Of a stretch of DNA of 9,567 nt, positions 1 to 5,687 are shown in pieces. How positions within the stretch are numbered: position 1 is the stretch's first letter; every line of letters starts with the position of its first letter. This DNA is from Dehalococcoidia bacterium (lineage in GTDB: Bacteria; Chloroflexota; Dehalococcoidia; GIF9; AB-539-J10). Location: assembly GCA_030627025.1 (NCBI GenBank), contig DAOUSX010000017.1, forward strand, positions 1 to 9,567, given 5' to 3'. Under the pieces are notes generated by a model. It was not told the DNA's origin and did no database searches. It was given only the letters and a program-made list of their open reading frames with translations. The translations under genes and the position numbers were made by a program.

Positions 1-947
1 CCAGCAGTACCAAGTGCAAAAGCTACTACAGCTAAGCCAATGATCGCTAGAGTTTTAACATTCAGAAATACGATGGCTGGCATCAAGGCTCCAACTGTTA
101 GACCCAGCAAAAATGTCAATACATCTACAAATACGCCGCCTGCTGAAGCAGCTAATCTATCGGTAACCCCGGTAACGGAAAGCAAATTACCGAACATAAG
201 CATGCCGATAAGAGGTGCCGCTTTAGGAACAAGCAAGGCGGCAACCATGAACACTGCTATGGGGAAAATAATCCTTTCTAGCCTGGAAACCTCCCGAACT
301 TGAGGCTTCATATATATCTGTCGCTCTCTCTTTGAAGTGAGCAACCTTATTACCGGTGGCTGAAGTATAGGCACTAAAGCCATATAGGAGTAGGCTACCA
401 GCGTAATGGGCCCCAGTAGTTGGGGGGCTTTGGCTACCGTAAGGTAAACAGTGGGTGGACCATCAGAACCTCCAATGATACCTACACAGGCAGCTTCGCT
501 TATGCTAAACAACCCAGTGAGATAAGCGATAAGAAAAACGATAAAAACTCCCAACTGCGCTGCAGCACCAAATAGGAAGGATATGGGGCGAGCTATAGCT
601 GGAGAAAAATCTGACATAGCGCCAATACCCAAAAAGATAAGCAGGGGAATTACCTCACTTCCTATCCCATAATGGTAGAGTAAGTTTAAGAGTCCTATTT
701 TCCCCTCAGCTATTTCGTTTAGCCCACCTGATGCTGGCAAAGGGATAGCACCAGGCTCCGCTGGAGCATAAACCATTAATCCACTAAAAGGGATGTTAAC
801 CATCATGATGCCTATGCCTATCGGCACTAACAAAATAGGCTCCATTTTCTTGGCGATGCCGAGATAAATAAGCCCACCTCCAATAAAAAGCATCAAGATG
901 TTACCCCAGGTAAGCATCCCGAAAGCTGTTTCATATAGACCGAACAT
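1..947 (-). CDS. oadB: Sodium-pumping decarboxylase beta subunit (OadB/GcdB family), 3' end cut by window edge
   Basis: This is the integral membrane subunit of a biotin-dependent decarboxylase sodium pump, which couples decarboxylation of carboxybiotin to Na+ export. The frame is open from ATG at 947 to the left edge, giving 315 residues; the family usually has about 370-430, so roughly the last 60 or more are missing. Hydrophobic segments alternate with glycine-rich loops throughout. The hallmark GGSDGPPTVY lies at residues 159-168, with Asp162 at the position of the catalytic/Na+-binding Asp203 of the Klebsiella protein. Tyr188 in AYSYMALVP has the same 26-residue spacing as Klebsiella Tyr229. 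The conserved Asn and Ser further on (Asn373 and Ser382 in Klebsiella) would fall beyond the visible part. GGGAG lies about 11 nt before the ATG. The gene follows the small oadG by 34 nt. Whether the substrate is oxaloacetate, methylmalonyl-CoA, glutaconyl-CoA or malonate cannot be decided from this subunit. Confidence 0.93.
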   Translation of the reverse strand, partial: MFGLYETAFGMLTWGNILMLFIGGGLIYLGIAKKMEPILLVPIGIGIMMVNIPFSGLMVYAPAEPGAIPLPASGGLNEIAEGKIGLLNLLYHYGIGSEVIPLLIFLGIGAMSDFSPAIARPISFLFGAAAQLGVFIVFLIAYLTGLFSISEAACVGIIGGSDGPPTVYLTVAKAPQLLGPITLVAYSYMALVPILQPPVIRLLTSKRERQIYMKPQVREVSRLERIIFPIAVFMVAALLVPKAAPLIGMLMFGNLLSVTGVTDRLAASAGGVFVDVLTFLLGLTVGALMPAIVFLNVKTLAIIGLAVVAFALGTA

Positions 948-981
948 TTAAGTCAAATCTCCCAATTCAAAATAGCTTGAT

Positions 982-1131
982 TTATGAAGGGCGGTTGTCA
1001 TTATTCTTACTGGCTCTTCTTTGTATCACCAATCCTATTAGCCATATTATCAGGCACAGGATTACCAAAATTAAGATGGTTACTCCAAAACCACCACCAG
1101 CGATTTTTGCCACTAAACTCCAGTCTATCAT
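982..1131 (-). CDS. oadG: Small gamma-type subunit of the decarboxylase sodium pump (OadG-like), 49 aa
   Basis: This short gene encodes 49 residues, starting MIDWSLVAKIAGGGFGVT. It has a single hydrophobic helix at about residues 12-37 and a short polar, basic tail (QRRASKNNDNRPS). The size, N-terminal Trp, glycine cluster and one-helix layout match the gamma subunit of OAD-type pumps, which anchors and assembles the alpha and beta subunits. Its position immediately before oadB (34-nt gap) supports the call. It starts 13 nt after the recX stop, so it is likely translated by coupling from recX. No strong Shine-Dalgarno is seen before ATG 1131, only GAG directly abutting it. The family is poorly conserved in sequence, so the call rests on architecture and context. 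The extended Pro/Ala-rich and His-rich tail of the Klebsiella-type gamma subunit is absent. Confidence 0.82.
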   Translation of the reverse strand: MIDWSLVAKIAGGGFGVTILILVILCLIIWLIGLVIQRRASKNNDNRPS

Positions 1132-1144
1132 CTCGATACTGAGG

Positions 1145-1621
1145 TCAACGATGTTCTCTTTCTTGCCATAAAAGAGTTATTGCGTGCTTAATAACCTCAT
1201 AACTAAAGCCACGATAACTGAGATAGCTGGATAGGCGTCGATGGAAGTCCGAGTAATCTAAGTCACCCAGGGTATGCATCCGACTGGAACCCACCTTATA
1301 AGCATTGGCTTCATCATCTATGTCCTGAGTTACTTGTTCGATGACTTCCGGAGCTATCTTTTTATCCTTTAATTCCTTTACTATTAACCTCTTACTCTTG
1401 GGCTTGAAAGATAAACGATTACTCTTCCAAAACTGTGCGAAGGCAACATCGTCAATTAAGTTTTGCTCCTTAAGTTTCGCGATTGTTTTCTCTACTACCT
1501 CGTTATCAAAGCTGCGTCGTTTCAGGCATTGCCTTATCTCAGCTTCACTGCGGGGGCGGTAACTAAGATACCGATAAGCTGAATCAAGACAGCGCTGAAG
1601 AGGATCATTATTGCCTACCAT
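1145..1621 (-). CDS. recX: RecA-regulatory protein RecX
   Basis: RecX binds RecA filaments and limits their extension and activity in the cytoplasm. The 158-residue length is normal for the family. The protein is a chain of three-helix repeats: an opening stretch AYRYLSYRPRSEAEIRQCL (about residues 15-33), then the family motif IDDVAFAQFW (about 56-65), where RecX proteins typically have a D(D/E)xxFAxxW pattern. It ends with a repeat containing YLSYRGFSYEVIKHAI. ATG 1621 is supported by AAAGG five bases upstream. The gene lies 47 nt downstream of recA in the same direction, the arrangement seen in many bacteria. It is probably expressed at a lower level by read-through from the recA promoter. 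Confidence 0.93.
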   Translation of the reverse strand: MVGNNDPLQRCLDSAYRYLSYRPRSEAEIRQCLKRRSFDNEVVEKTIAKLKEQNLIDDVAFAQFWKSNRLSFKPKSKRLIVKELKDKKIAPEVIEQVTQDIDDEANAYKVGSSRMHTLGDLDYSDFHRRLSSYLSYRGFSYEVIKHAITLLWQEREHR

Positions 1622-1641
1622 ATAAGCCTTTCTAGCTAGGC

Positions 1642-1669
1642 AAGCTCTCCATTAGAAGTTTCCGAGCTT
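1642..1669 (-). other. Small inverted repeat between recA and recX
   Basis: AAGCTC (1642-1647) and GAGCTT (1664-1669) form a perfect 6-bp stem around a 16-nt loop, starting at the last base of the recA stop codon. It could be a weak attenuating hairpin that lowers recX expression relative to recA, as a partial terminator does in E. coli. There is no T-run after it and the stem is short, so it may be chance. Confidence 0.25.
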
Positions 1670-2676
1670 CATTGAGTGGAAGCATTTAAAGAGGCATTTG
1701 CAGCTCTAATCTCATGTTCCAGCTGTGAAGCAACCTCAGGATGTTGGGTCAAGTAGTCCTTAGCATTCTCCCTTCCTTGTCCCAATTTTGTCTCGCCATA
1801 ATTGAAGAACGCACCAAGTTTCTTTATTATCCCTGCGGCTACTCCGATGTCGAGTAAACCTCCCTCTTTGCTTATCCCATGGTTAAACATTATATCGAAT
1901 TCAGCGCTACGAAATGGGGCGGCTACCTTGTTTTTAACCACTTTAGCTCTGACACGTGCCCCAATTATCTCCGTGCCTTGCTTAATAGTCTCGCCCCTCC
2001 TTAAATCTATCCTTACCGAACTATAGAATTTCAGTGCTCTTCCCCCTGGCGTTATCTCTGGACTGCCAAAAATAATGCCTACTTTTTCACGTAATTGATT
2101 GATAAACACCACTGCTGTTCTGGATTTGCCGATAGCAGCCACTAATTTCCTTAATGCTTGCGACATCAAGCGAGCTTGCAAGCCAACATGGGCATCGCCC
2201 ATCTCACCTTCTATCTCTGCTCTAGGCACCAATGCGGCTACGCTATCAATAACTATTACATCTATGGCACCGCTTCTTACCAGAGTCTCGGTGATTTCCA
2301 GGGCTTCTTCCCCGGTATCAGGTTGTGAAATAAGCAAGTCATCAAGCTGTACACCACAATTACCAGCATATGTAGGGTCAAACGCGTGCTCAGCATCTAT
2401 ATATGCAGCAGCACCACCAGCCTTTTGAGCTTCGGCAATTATATGCTGGCCAAGAGTGGTTTTACCTGAGCCTTCAGAACCAAAGATTTCGATAACACGT
2501 CCTCTAGGTATGCCCCCAATACCTAGAGCCAAATCGAGCGCTAGCGAACCGGTTGAGACAATTTCCACAGGCACTCTTGTTGAAGCTTCGCCTAATTTCA
2601 TAATGGAGCCCTTGCCGAATTGCCTTTCAATTTGCTCGATGGCTAATTCAATGGTCTTTTCCCGCTCTGTTGACAT
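1669..2676 (-). CDS. recA: Recombinase RecA
   Basis: RecA is the DNA-dependent ATPase that forms filaments on single-stranded DNA, catalyses strand exchange and activates LexA cleavage. From ATG 2676 the product has 335 residues, close to the usual 340-350. Visible in order are an N-terminal helix (residues 3-21), Walker A GSEGSGKT (66-73), [10 protein letters not shown] with the catalytic Glu96, Walker B DVIVIDS (139-145), the L1 loop around [10 protein letters not shown] (156-165), and the L2 loop after INQLREKVG (about 192-210) followed by [12 protein letters not shown]. The C-terminal domain carries [10 protein letters not shown]. The frame stays open 63 codons further upstream, but that stretch runs through the promoter and antisense to the neighbouring methyltransferase and looks nothing like RecA, so ATG 2676 is chosen. 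The last 15 residues ([15 protein letters not shown]) lack the acidic tail typical of E. coli RecA. There is no Shine-Dalgarno, and the promoter sits almost on the start codon. Confidence 0.98.
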   Translation of the reverse strand: MSTEREKTIELAIEQIERQFGKGSIMKLGEASTRVPVEIVSTGSLALDLALGIGGIPRGRVIEIFGSEGSGKTTLGQHIIAEAQKAGGAAAYIDAEHAFDPTYAGNCGVQLDDLLISQPDTGEEALEITETLVRSGAIDVIVIDSVAALVPRAEIEGEMGDAHVGLQARLMSQALRKLVAAIGKSRTAVVFINQLREKVGIIFGSPEITPGGRALKFYSSVRIDLRRGETIKQGTEIIGARVRAKVVKNKVAAPFRSAEFDIMFNHGISKEGGLLDIGVAAGIIKKLGAFFNYGETKLGQGRENAKDYLTQHPEVASQLEHEIRAANASLNASTQ

Positions 2677-2685
2677 TTCAGTGGT

Positions 2686-2714
2686 ATTATGACATGGAAC
2701 ATCATGCAACGCAA
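2686..2714 (-). promoter_or_regulatory. Predicted recA promoter, likely leaderless
   Basis: On the minus strand, TTGCGT (2714-2709) and CATAAT (2691-2686) are separated by exactly 17 bp, giving 4/6 and 5/6 matches to the sigma-70 consensus. The end of the -10 element is only 9 nt before the recA ATG at 2676. A start site 6-7 nt past the -10 would therefore leave about 2-3 nt of leader, in line with the lack of a ribosome binding site. The spacer contains two CATG words (2693-2696 and 2703-2706) flanking six bases, a possible operator half-site pair. I see no classical SOS box of either the E. coli CTGT-N8-ACAG or Bacillus GAAC-N4-GTTC type. Confidence 0.55.
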
Positions 2715-2774
2715 TAACAAGCCAAGGGGTAGAATATAGTGTGGTGGATAAGGTAATATTGATGCAACGGAAGC

Positions 2775-3557
2775 ATGGAAGAAAAATTAGATTTGAAATG
2801 GGATGATGACCATGTAGTGCCGTCGATAATACATCCCGACCTGGGGTTCTTATTTCAACAGACACCGCGCTTGCTCTTTCAGGAAGTAAATGCTAAACAA
2901 GGTGAATATGTATTGGATGTAGGGTGTGGTAGAGCTATTGATGCCGCTGAGCTATCAAAGAACGGGGCTATAACTATCGGTCTTGAGCCTTCTAGAGTAA
3001 TGCTAGACCGAGCTAAGGAGCACCTTGCTCAAGCTGACACGACAGTAGCTTTATTGCAGGGCATGGGAGAGACTCTACCATTCAGGTCATGCTTCTTCGA
3101 TAAGGTTATGTGTAAAGGGGCACTGGACCATTTCATGTCGCCAAGTAAGACCATGGAAGAAATTTCCAGAGTGCTTAAGCCTGAAGGGGAGATGATAATT
3201 GCCATAGCCAATTTCGAAAGTCTTGGTTTTCGCATTGGGAAAAAGGTTACCAGGTTAAAAACGTTTTTTGGGGGGAAAGCTGAAGAGCAAATAACTCCCT
3301 GGGTTTTACCTGTTGACCATACATATAAGTTCGATTATCAATCACTCCGCAATTTGGTGAAGGGCAATTTTCAAATAAAGAGCATCAAAGGAGTATCTTT
3401 GTTATGGGGTATACCCTGGTGGGGCAGCATTCTTTCCAAACTTCCGAAGCCAATCTGCTATGGTATTCTGGGAGCCTTAGACAAGGTAGCTCGCTTATTT
3501 CCTTCGTTAGCAGATATTATTGTAGTGAAGGGTGTTCCTTTTTCCGAGCGTAAATGA
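2775..3557 (+). CDS. Class I SAM-dependent methyltransferase (Methyltransf_11-like), substrate unknown
   Basis: This is a predicted soluble methyltransferase of 260 residues with a Rossmann fold. SAM-binding motif I is [15 protein letters not shown] (residues 46-60). An acidic residue at the end of strand 2 lies in [12 protein letters not shown] (Glu71), and motif II/III-type segments are [23 protein letters not shown] (about 98-120) and [15 protein letters not shown] (132-146). The C-terminal third is rich in Trp, Leu and Pro (around 208-245) and may contact a hydrophobic substrate or membrane. It is divergent from recA across a 98-bp spacer, and convergent with the next methyltransferase, which it overlaps by 41 bp. 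GGAAG lies only one base before ATG 2775, too close for a normal Shine-Dalgarno, so the start is only moderately certain. Candidate -10 words TAGAAT (2730) and TAATAT (2754) lack good -35 partners. A UbiE-type quinone function is possible but not supported by context. Confidence 0.85.
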   Translation: MEEKLDLKWDDDHVVPSIIHPDLGFLFQQTPRLLFQEVNAKQGEYVLDVGCGRAIDAAELSKNGAITIGLEPSRVMLDRAKEHLAQADTTVALLQGMGETLPFRSCFFDKVMCKGALDHFMSPSKTMEEISRVLKPEGEMIIAIANFESLGFRIGKKVTRLKTFFGGKAEEQITPWVLPVDHTYKFDYQSLRNLVKGNFQIKSIKGVSLLWGIPWWGSILSKLPKPICYGILGALDKVARLFPSLADIIVVKGVPFSERK

Positions 3558-4242
3558 CAATACTCTTGGGGATAATCAGGTTAAAGAAACCTTCCAGCCA
3601 GCGGCGAGCCCTGTGATTGTTGTCTATATCAAGCAGCAGGAACTTATTATATAAGGAAGGAAGCAAGGCATTTCCCCTTTTGATTCCGAAAAGGCAGCGA
3701 AGTATCCAGTAAAACGAATGTAGAGCGTGGTTGCGGCGGATAGCATAGATATTGAGTCCACTGGAGCGCAAGAGAGCGGCAATTTGTCTAGACTTATATT
3801 TCCTTATGTGCCCTCCTGGAAAACCGTAGTAATCCTTAGAAAGCATCCAGCAGATAGACTCGGCGAGATAATGCGGCACGCTGACTCCCATTGCACCATC
3901 ACTATCCAATACTCTAATCAGCTCTCTGACTGCTTGTCGGTCTTGAGGTATATGCTCTAAAACTTCAGAGCAAATAATCCTATTGAAAGCACCATCCTTA
4001 AAGGGAAGACTAGTTATATCGGCTTGGAGTAGATGGCTATTACTGTTTACCTCACCTTTTTGCTTTAATAGAGCCAGAGTGTATTTATTTTTTTCGAGGC
4101 TCTCCCAATCAGTATCGAAAGCGATAATGGTGGAGTGATTCCGCTTAGATGCTACCCAGGAGTGTCTTCCCTCACCGCAACCAGCATCCAATACCAAATC
4201 ACCATCTCTCAAACCCAACAAGTCAAGTCCTACAGTGATCAT
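3517..4242 (-). CDS. Class I SAM-dependent methyltransferase, partner of the upstream glycosyltransferase
   Basis: This is a 241-residue predicted methyltransferase. SAM motif I is VLDAGCGEGRHSWVA (17-31), with Asp43/Asp45 at the end of strand 2 (IIAFDTDWESL). Motif II is LLQADITSLPFKDGAFNRIICSEVLEHI (71-98), and the motif III region is IRVLDSDGAMGVSVP (109-123). The C-terminal half has the aromatic, basic segment GGHIRKYKSRQI and a hydrophobic stretch (about 177-205), a pattern common in methyltransferases next to surface-sugar genes. ATG 4242 follows the glycosyltransferase stop by 4 nt, so the two are almost certainly co-transcribed. AGGAG lies 13 nt upstream of the start, inside the glycosyltransferase gene. 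Its 3' end overlaps the opposing methyltransferase gene by 41 bp. The substrate is not identifiable; methylation of a glycan or lipid-linked sugar is an inference from context. Confidence 0.87.
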   Translation of the reverse strand: MITVGLDLLGLRDGDLVLDAGCGEGRHSWVASKRNHSTIIAFDTDWESLEKNKYTLALLKQKGEVNSNSHLLQADITSLPFKDGAFNRIICSEVLEHIPQDRQAVRELIRVLDSDGAMGVSVPHYLAESICWMLSKDYYGFPGGHIRKYKSRQIAALLRSSGLNIYAIRRNHALHSFYWILRCLFGIKRGNALLPSLYNKFLLLDIDNNHRARRWLEGFFNLIIPKSIVIYARKKEHPSLQ

Positions 4243-4246
4243 TGCG

Positions 4247-5497
4247 CTACAATAACTCCTGGTATACCTTCACAGTTTTGTTGGCTGCCTGCTCCCAGCT
4301 AAATTCTTGCTGTACCCTCTGCCTTCCTGCCTCTCCCATCTCCTGTTGCAATTGTTTATCTTTGAGCAAACGCTTGATTGCTTCAGCCAAAGGTCCAGGT
4401 TCTCCTGGTGGGACAAGTATGCCAGCGTTCCCCACTACTTCAGGGAGAGCTCCAGCGGAACTGGCTATTACCGGAACGCCACAAGCCATCGCTTCAGACG
4501 CAGGGAACCCAAAGCCTTCGTAGAGAGAAGGCACCACTGCTATTTCTGCCCTTGAATATTGTCTGGCTAGCTCTTCTTTAGTCAGTCGGCCGGTGAAACT
4601 AACTAACCCATTCACTCCGAATTTTTCCAACATACGCAAGCAATAGGAAGGTGGTGGCGGCTCTACTTCGTCCCCATATGGCAAACGCTGCCATGGGTCA
4701 TCGACAATATTTAAACTTACTCTATCATCCGCTAATAACTGCAGCGCTTTCAGGAGGTAAATAACCCCTTTCTTTCTATCATCGGTATTCCCAACCATAA
4801 TTAAGCCATTTCTATTGCCACTTTCTTCCTCAATTGGTCTAAAGATATCGGTATCTGTACCGTTATAGACCACTCTTAATTTATCCGGATTTACCTTAAA
4901 TGACCGCGCAATTTCCCTAGCCGAACTTTGGGATACTGTAATTACTCTGTCCAAGCGTCGGGCAACGAAAGCCTGCATATGGGTGAGAAGATAGAACATG
5001 TGGACTCCCCATCTACTTCGTAAGCCATCAGCTTGTTCTAAATCAGCCCGTTTATCTATGGTAAGCGGATGGTGGATAGTAGCAATGACTGGTATCCCCA
5101 AATTTTTCATTAAGAGAAGCGCATAACCAAGCCCTTGATTGTCATGTATGATATCGAATTTCCGTGATTTACAAAGCTCTTTGACCTTAGCGTAAGCTCT
5201 TACACTGAATGCCAGTGGGTCACTAAATATGCCATATTTAGTGGTGAATAATTCACAAAAATCGGTCACACTTCGACTTTTGAGAAAATTTCTCTTAAAT
5301 GAGGTATCTCGATAATATATGCTTGAAGTTTTGAGGCGGTGTAAGGCAATCCCTTCGCTTAGTTCGGGAAATGGCTGGCTACTGATTACATCCACTTCAT
5401 GTCCCATGCGCTGTAATTCACGAGCTAGATAATAGATGTAGATACCTTGGCCGCCGCTGTAAGGATTCCCCCTGTAAGTAAGAAGGCAAATCTTCAT
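4247..5497 (-). CDS. Glycosyltransferase family 4 (GT-B fold)
   Basis: This is a predicted retaining glycosyltransferase that transfers a sugar from a nucleotide-sugar donor to a glycan or lipid acceptor at the cytoplasmic face of the membrane. At 416 residues it has the usual GT4 length. The N-terminal acceptor domain starts MKICLLTYRGNPYSGGQGIY, with the glycine-rich loop of GT4 enzymes, and ARELQRMGHEVDVIS. FDIIHDNQGLG (114-124) and TIHHPL (140-145) follow. The C-terminal donor domain has YNGTDTDIFRP (211-221), MVGNTDDRKKGVIYLLKA (234-251) and the E-x7-E signature from Glu327 to Glu335 in EGFGFPASEAMACGVPVIAS. A Pro-rich insert (EVEPPPPSY, about 277-285) sits in the donor domain. GGGAAG lies 3 nt before ATG 5497. 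It heads a two-gene unit with the methyltransferase downstream. The sugar and acceptor cannot be read from the sequence. Confidence 0.93.
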   Translation of the reverse strand: MKICLLTYRGNPYSGGQGIYIYYLARELQRMGHEVDVISSQPFPELSEGIALHRLKTSSIYYRDTSFKRNFLKSRSVTDFCELFTTKYGIFSDPLAFSVRAYAKVKELCKSRKFDIIHDNQGLGYALLLMKNLGIPVIATIHHPLTIDKRADLEQADGLRSRWGVHMFYLLTHMQAFVARRLDRVITVSQSSAREIARSFKVNPDKLRVVYNGTDTDIFRPIEEESGNRNGLIMVGNTDDRKKGVIYLLKALQLLADDRVSLNIVDDPWQRLPYGDEVEPPPPSYCLRMLEKFGVNGLVSFTGRLTKEELARQYSRAEIAVVPSLYEGFGFPASEAMACGVPVIASSAGALPEVVGNAGILVPPGEPGPLAEAIKRLLKDKQLQQEMGEAGRQRVQQEFSWEQAANKTVKVYQELL

Positions 5498-5513
5498 CTT
5501 CTTCCCAACTATT

Positions 5514-5534
5514 GTTGATATTAAAAGTTGATAT
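5514..5534. repeat. Tandem direct repeat GTTGATAT, period 13 bp
   Basis: GTTGATAT occurs at 5514-5521 and again at 5527-5534, 17-37 bp upstream of the glycosyltransferase start. It lies where that gene's core promoter and leader would be, and a TATATC (minus strand, 5534-5529) that could serve as its -10 is within the second copy. It is a candidate binding site for a regulator, but in AT-rich spacer DNA it could be chance. Confidence 0.35.
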
Positions 5535-5557
5535 AATAAGGTAGCTTGGTGATTTTA

Positions 5558-5569
5558 ACATAGTTATGT
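5558..5569. other. Small palindrome ACATA-GT-TATGT
   Basis: A perfect 5-bp inverted repeat with a 2-bp centre lies in the divergent spacer between the glycosyltransferase and nucleotidyltransferase genes. The size suits a dimeric repressor operator, but nothing else supports that. Confidence 0.25.
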
Positions 5570-5570
5570 G

Positions 5571-5591
5571 ATAAAAAGTAGACCTTTTTAT
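5571..5591. other. Perfect 8-bp inverted repeat ATAAAAAG / CTTTTTAT
   Basis: ATAAAAAG (5571-5578) and CTTTTTAT (5584-5591) form a perfect 8-bp stem around the 5-nt loop TAGAC. The stem is almost all A-T, so it would be a weak transcription terminator; a DNA-binding site or chance are alternatives. It lies about 50 bp upstream of the rightward promoter and about 75 bp upstream of the leftward gene. Confidence 0.35.
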
Positions 5592-5640
5592 TCAATTTTC
5601 CAGATTTTATGCGTTCTGCCAGCTCTTACGACTCTATCCC

Positions 5641-5670
5641 TTTACACGTGTTGCTTTTTCAAACTATAAT
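5641..5670 (+). promoter_or_regulatory. Predicted promoter of the nucleotidyltransferase-secD-secF-hemW operon
   Basis: TTTACA (5641-5646) and a perfect TATAAT (5665-5670) are separated by 18 bp, a good sigma-70-type promoter. Transcription should start near 5677, leaving a leader of about 10-11 nt before ATG 5688. That leader (CGTATTTTGTT) has no Shine-Dalgarno sequence. The position of the -10 element also rules out the in-frame TTG at 5670 as the start codon. Confidence 0.7.
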
Positions 5671-5687
5671 TGCCTCCGTATTTTGTT

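Noticed and set aside
40..303. Plus-strand 87-residue open frame
   Set aside because: It lies antisense inside oadB, has a skewed Thr/Ala/Pro/Asn composition and no recognisable motif.
977..1171. Plus-strand 64-residue open frame with hydrophobic segments
   Set aside because: It is antisense to the oadG-like gene and the end of recX; its hydrophobicity mirrors the opposite-strand membrane helix.
2704..2769. Direct repeat ATGCAACG at 2704-2711 and 2762-2769 in the recA/methyltransferase spacer
   Set aside because: Two 8-mers 58 bp apart with no symmetry or third copy; most likely chance.
2677..2865. 63-codon N-terminal extension of recA open from an upstream ATG at 2865
   Set aside because: It runs through the recA promoter and antisense to the methyltransferase gene, is rich in His, Cys and Thr, and bears no likeness to RecA; the canonical N-terminus begins at 2676.
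5670..5687. TTG start giving six extra residues (MPPYFV) to the cca-type protein
   Set aside because: The TTG overlaps the last base of a perfect TATAAT -10 box, so it would not be transcribed from that promoter; ATG 5688 is the better start.
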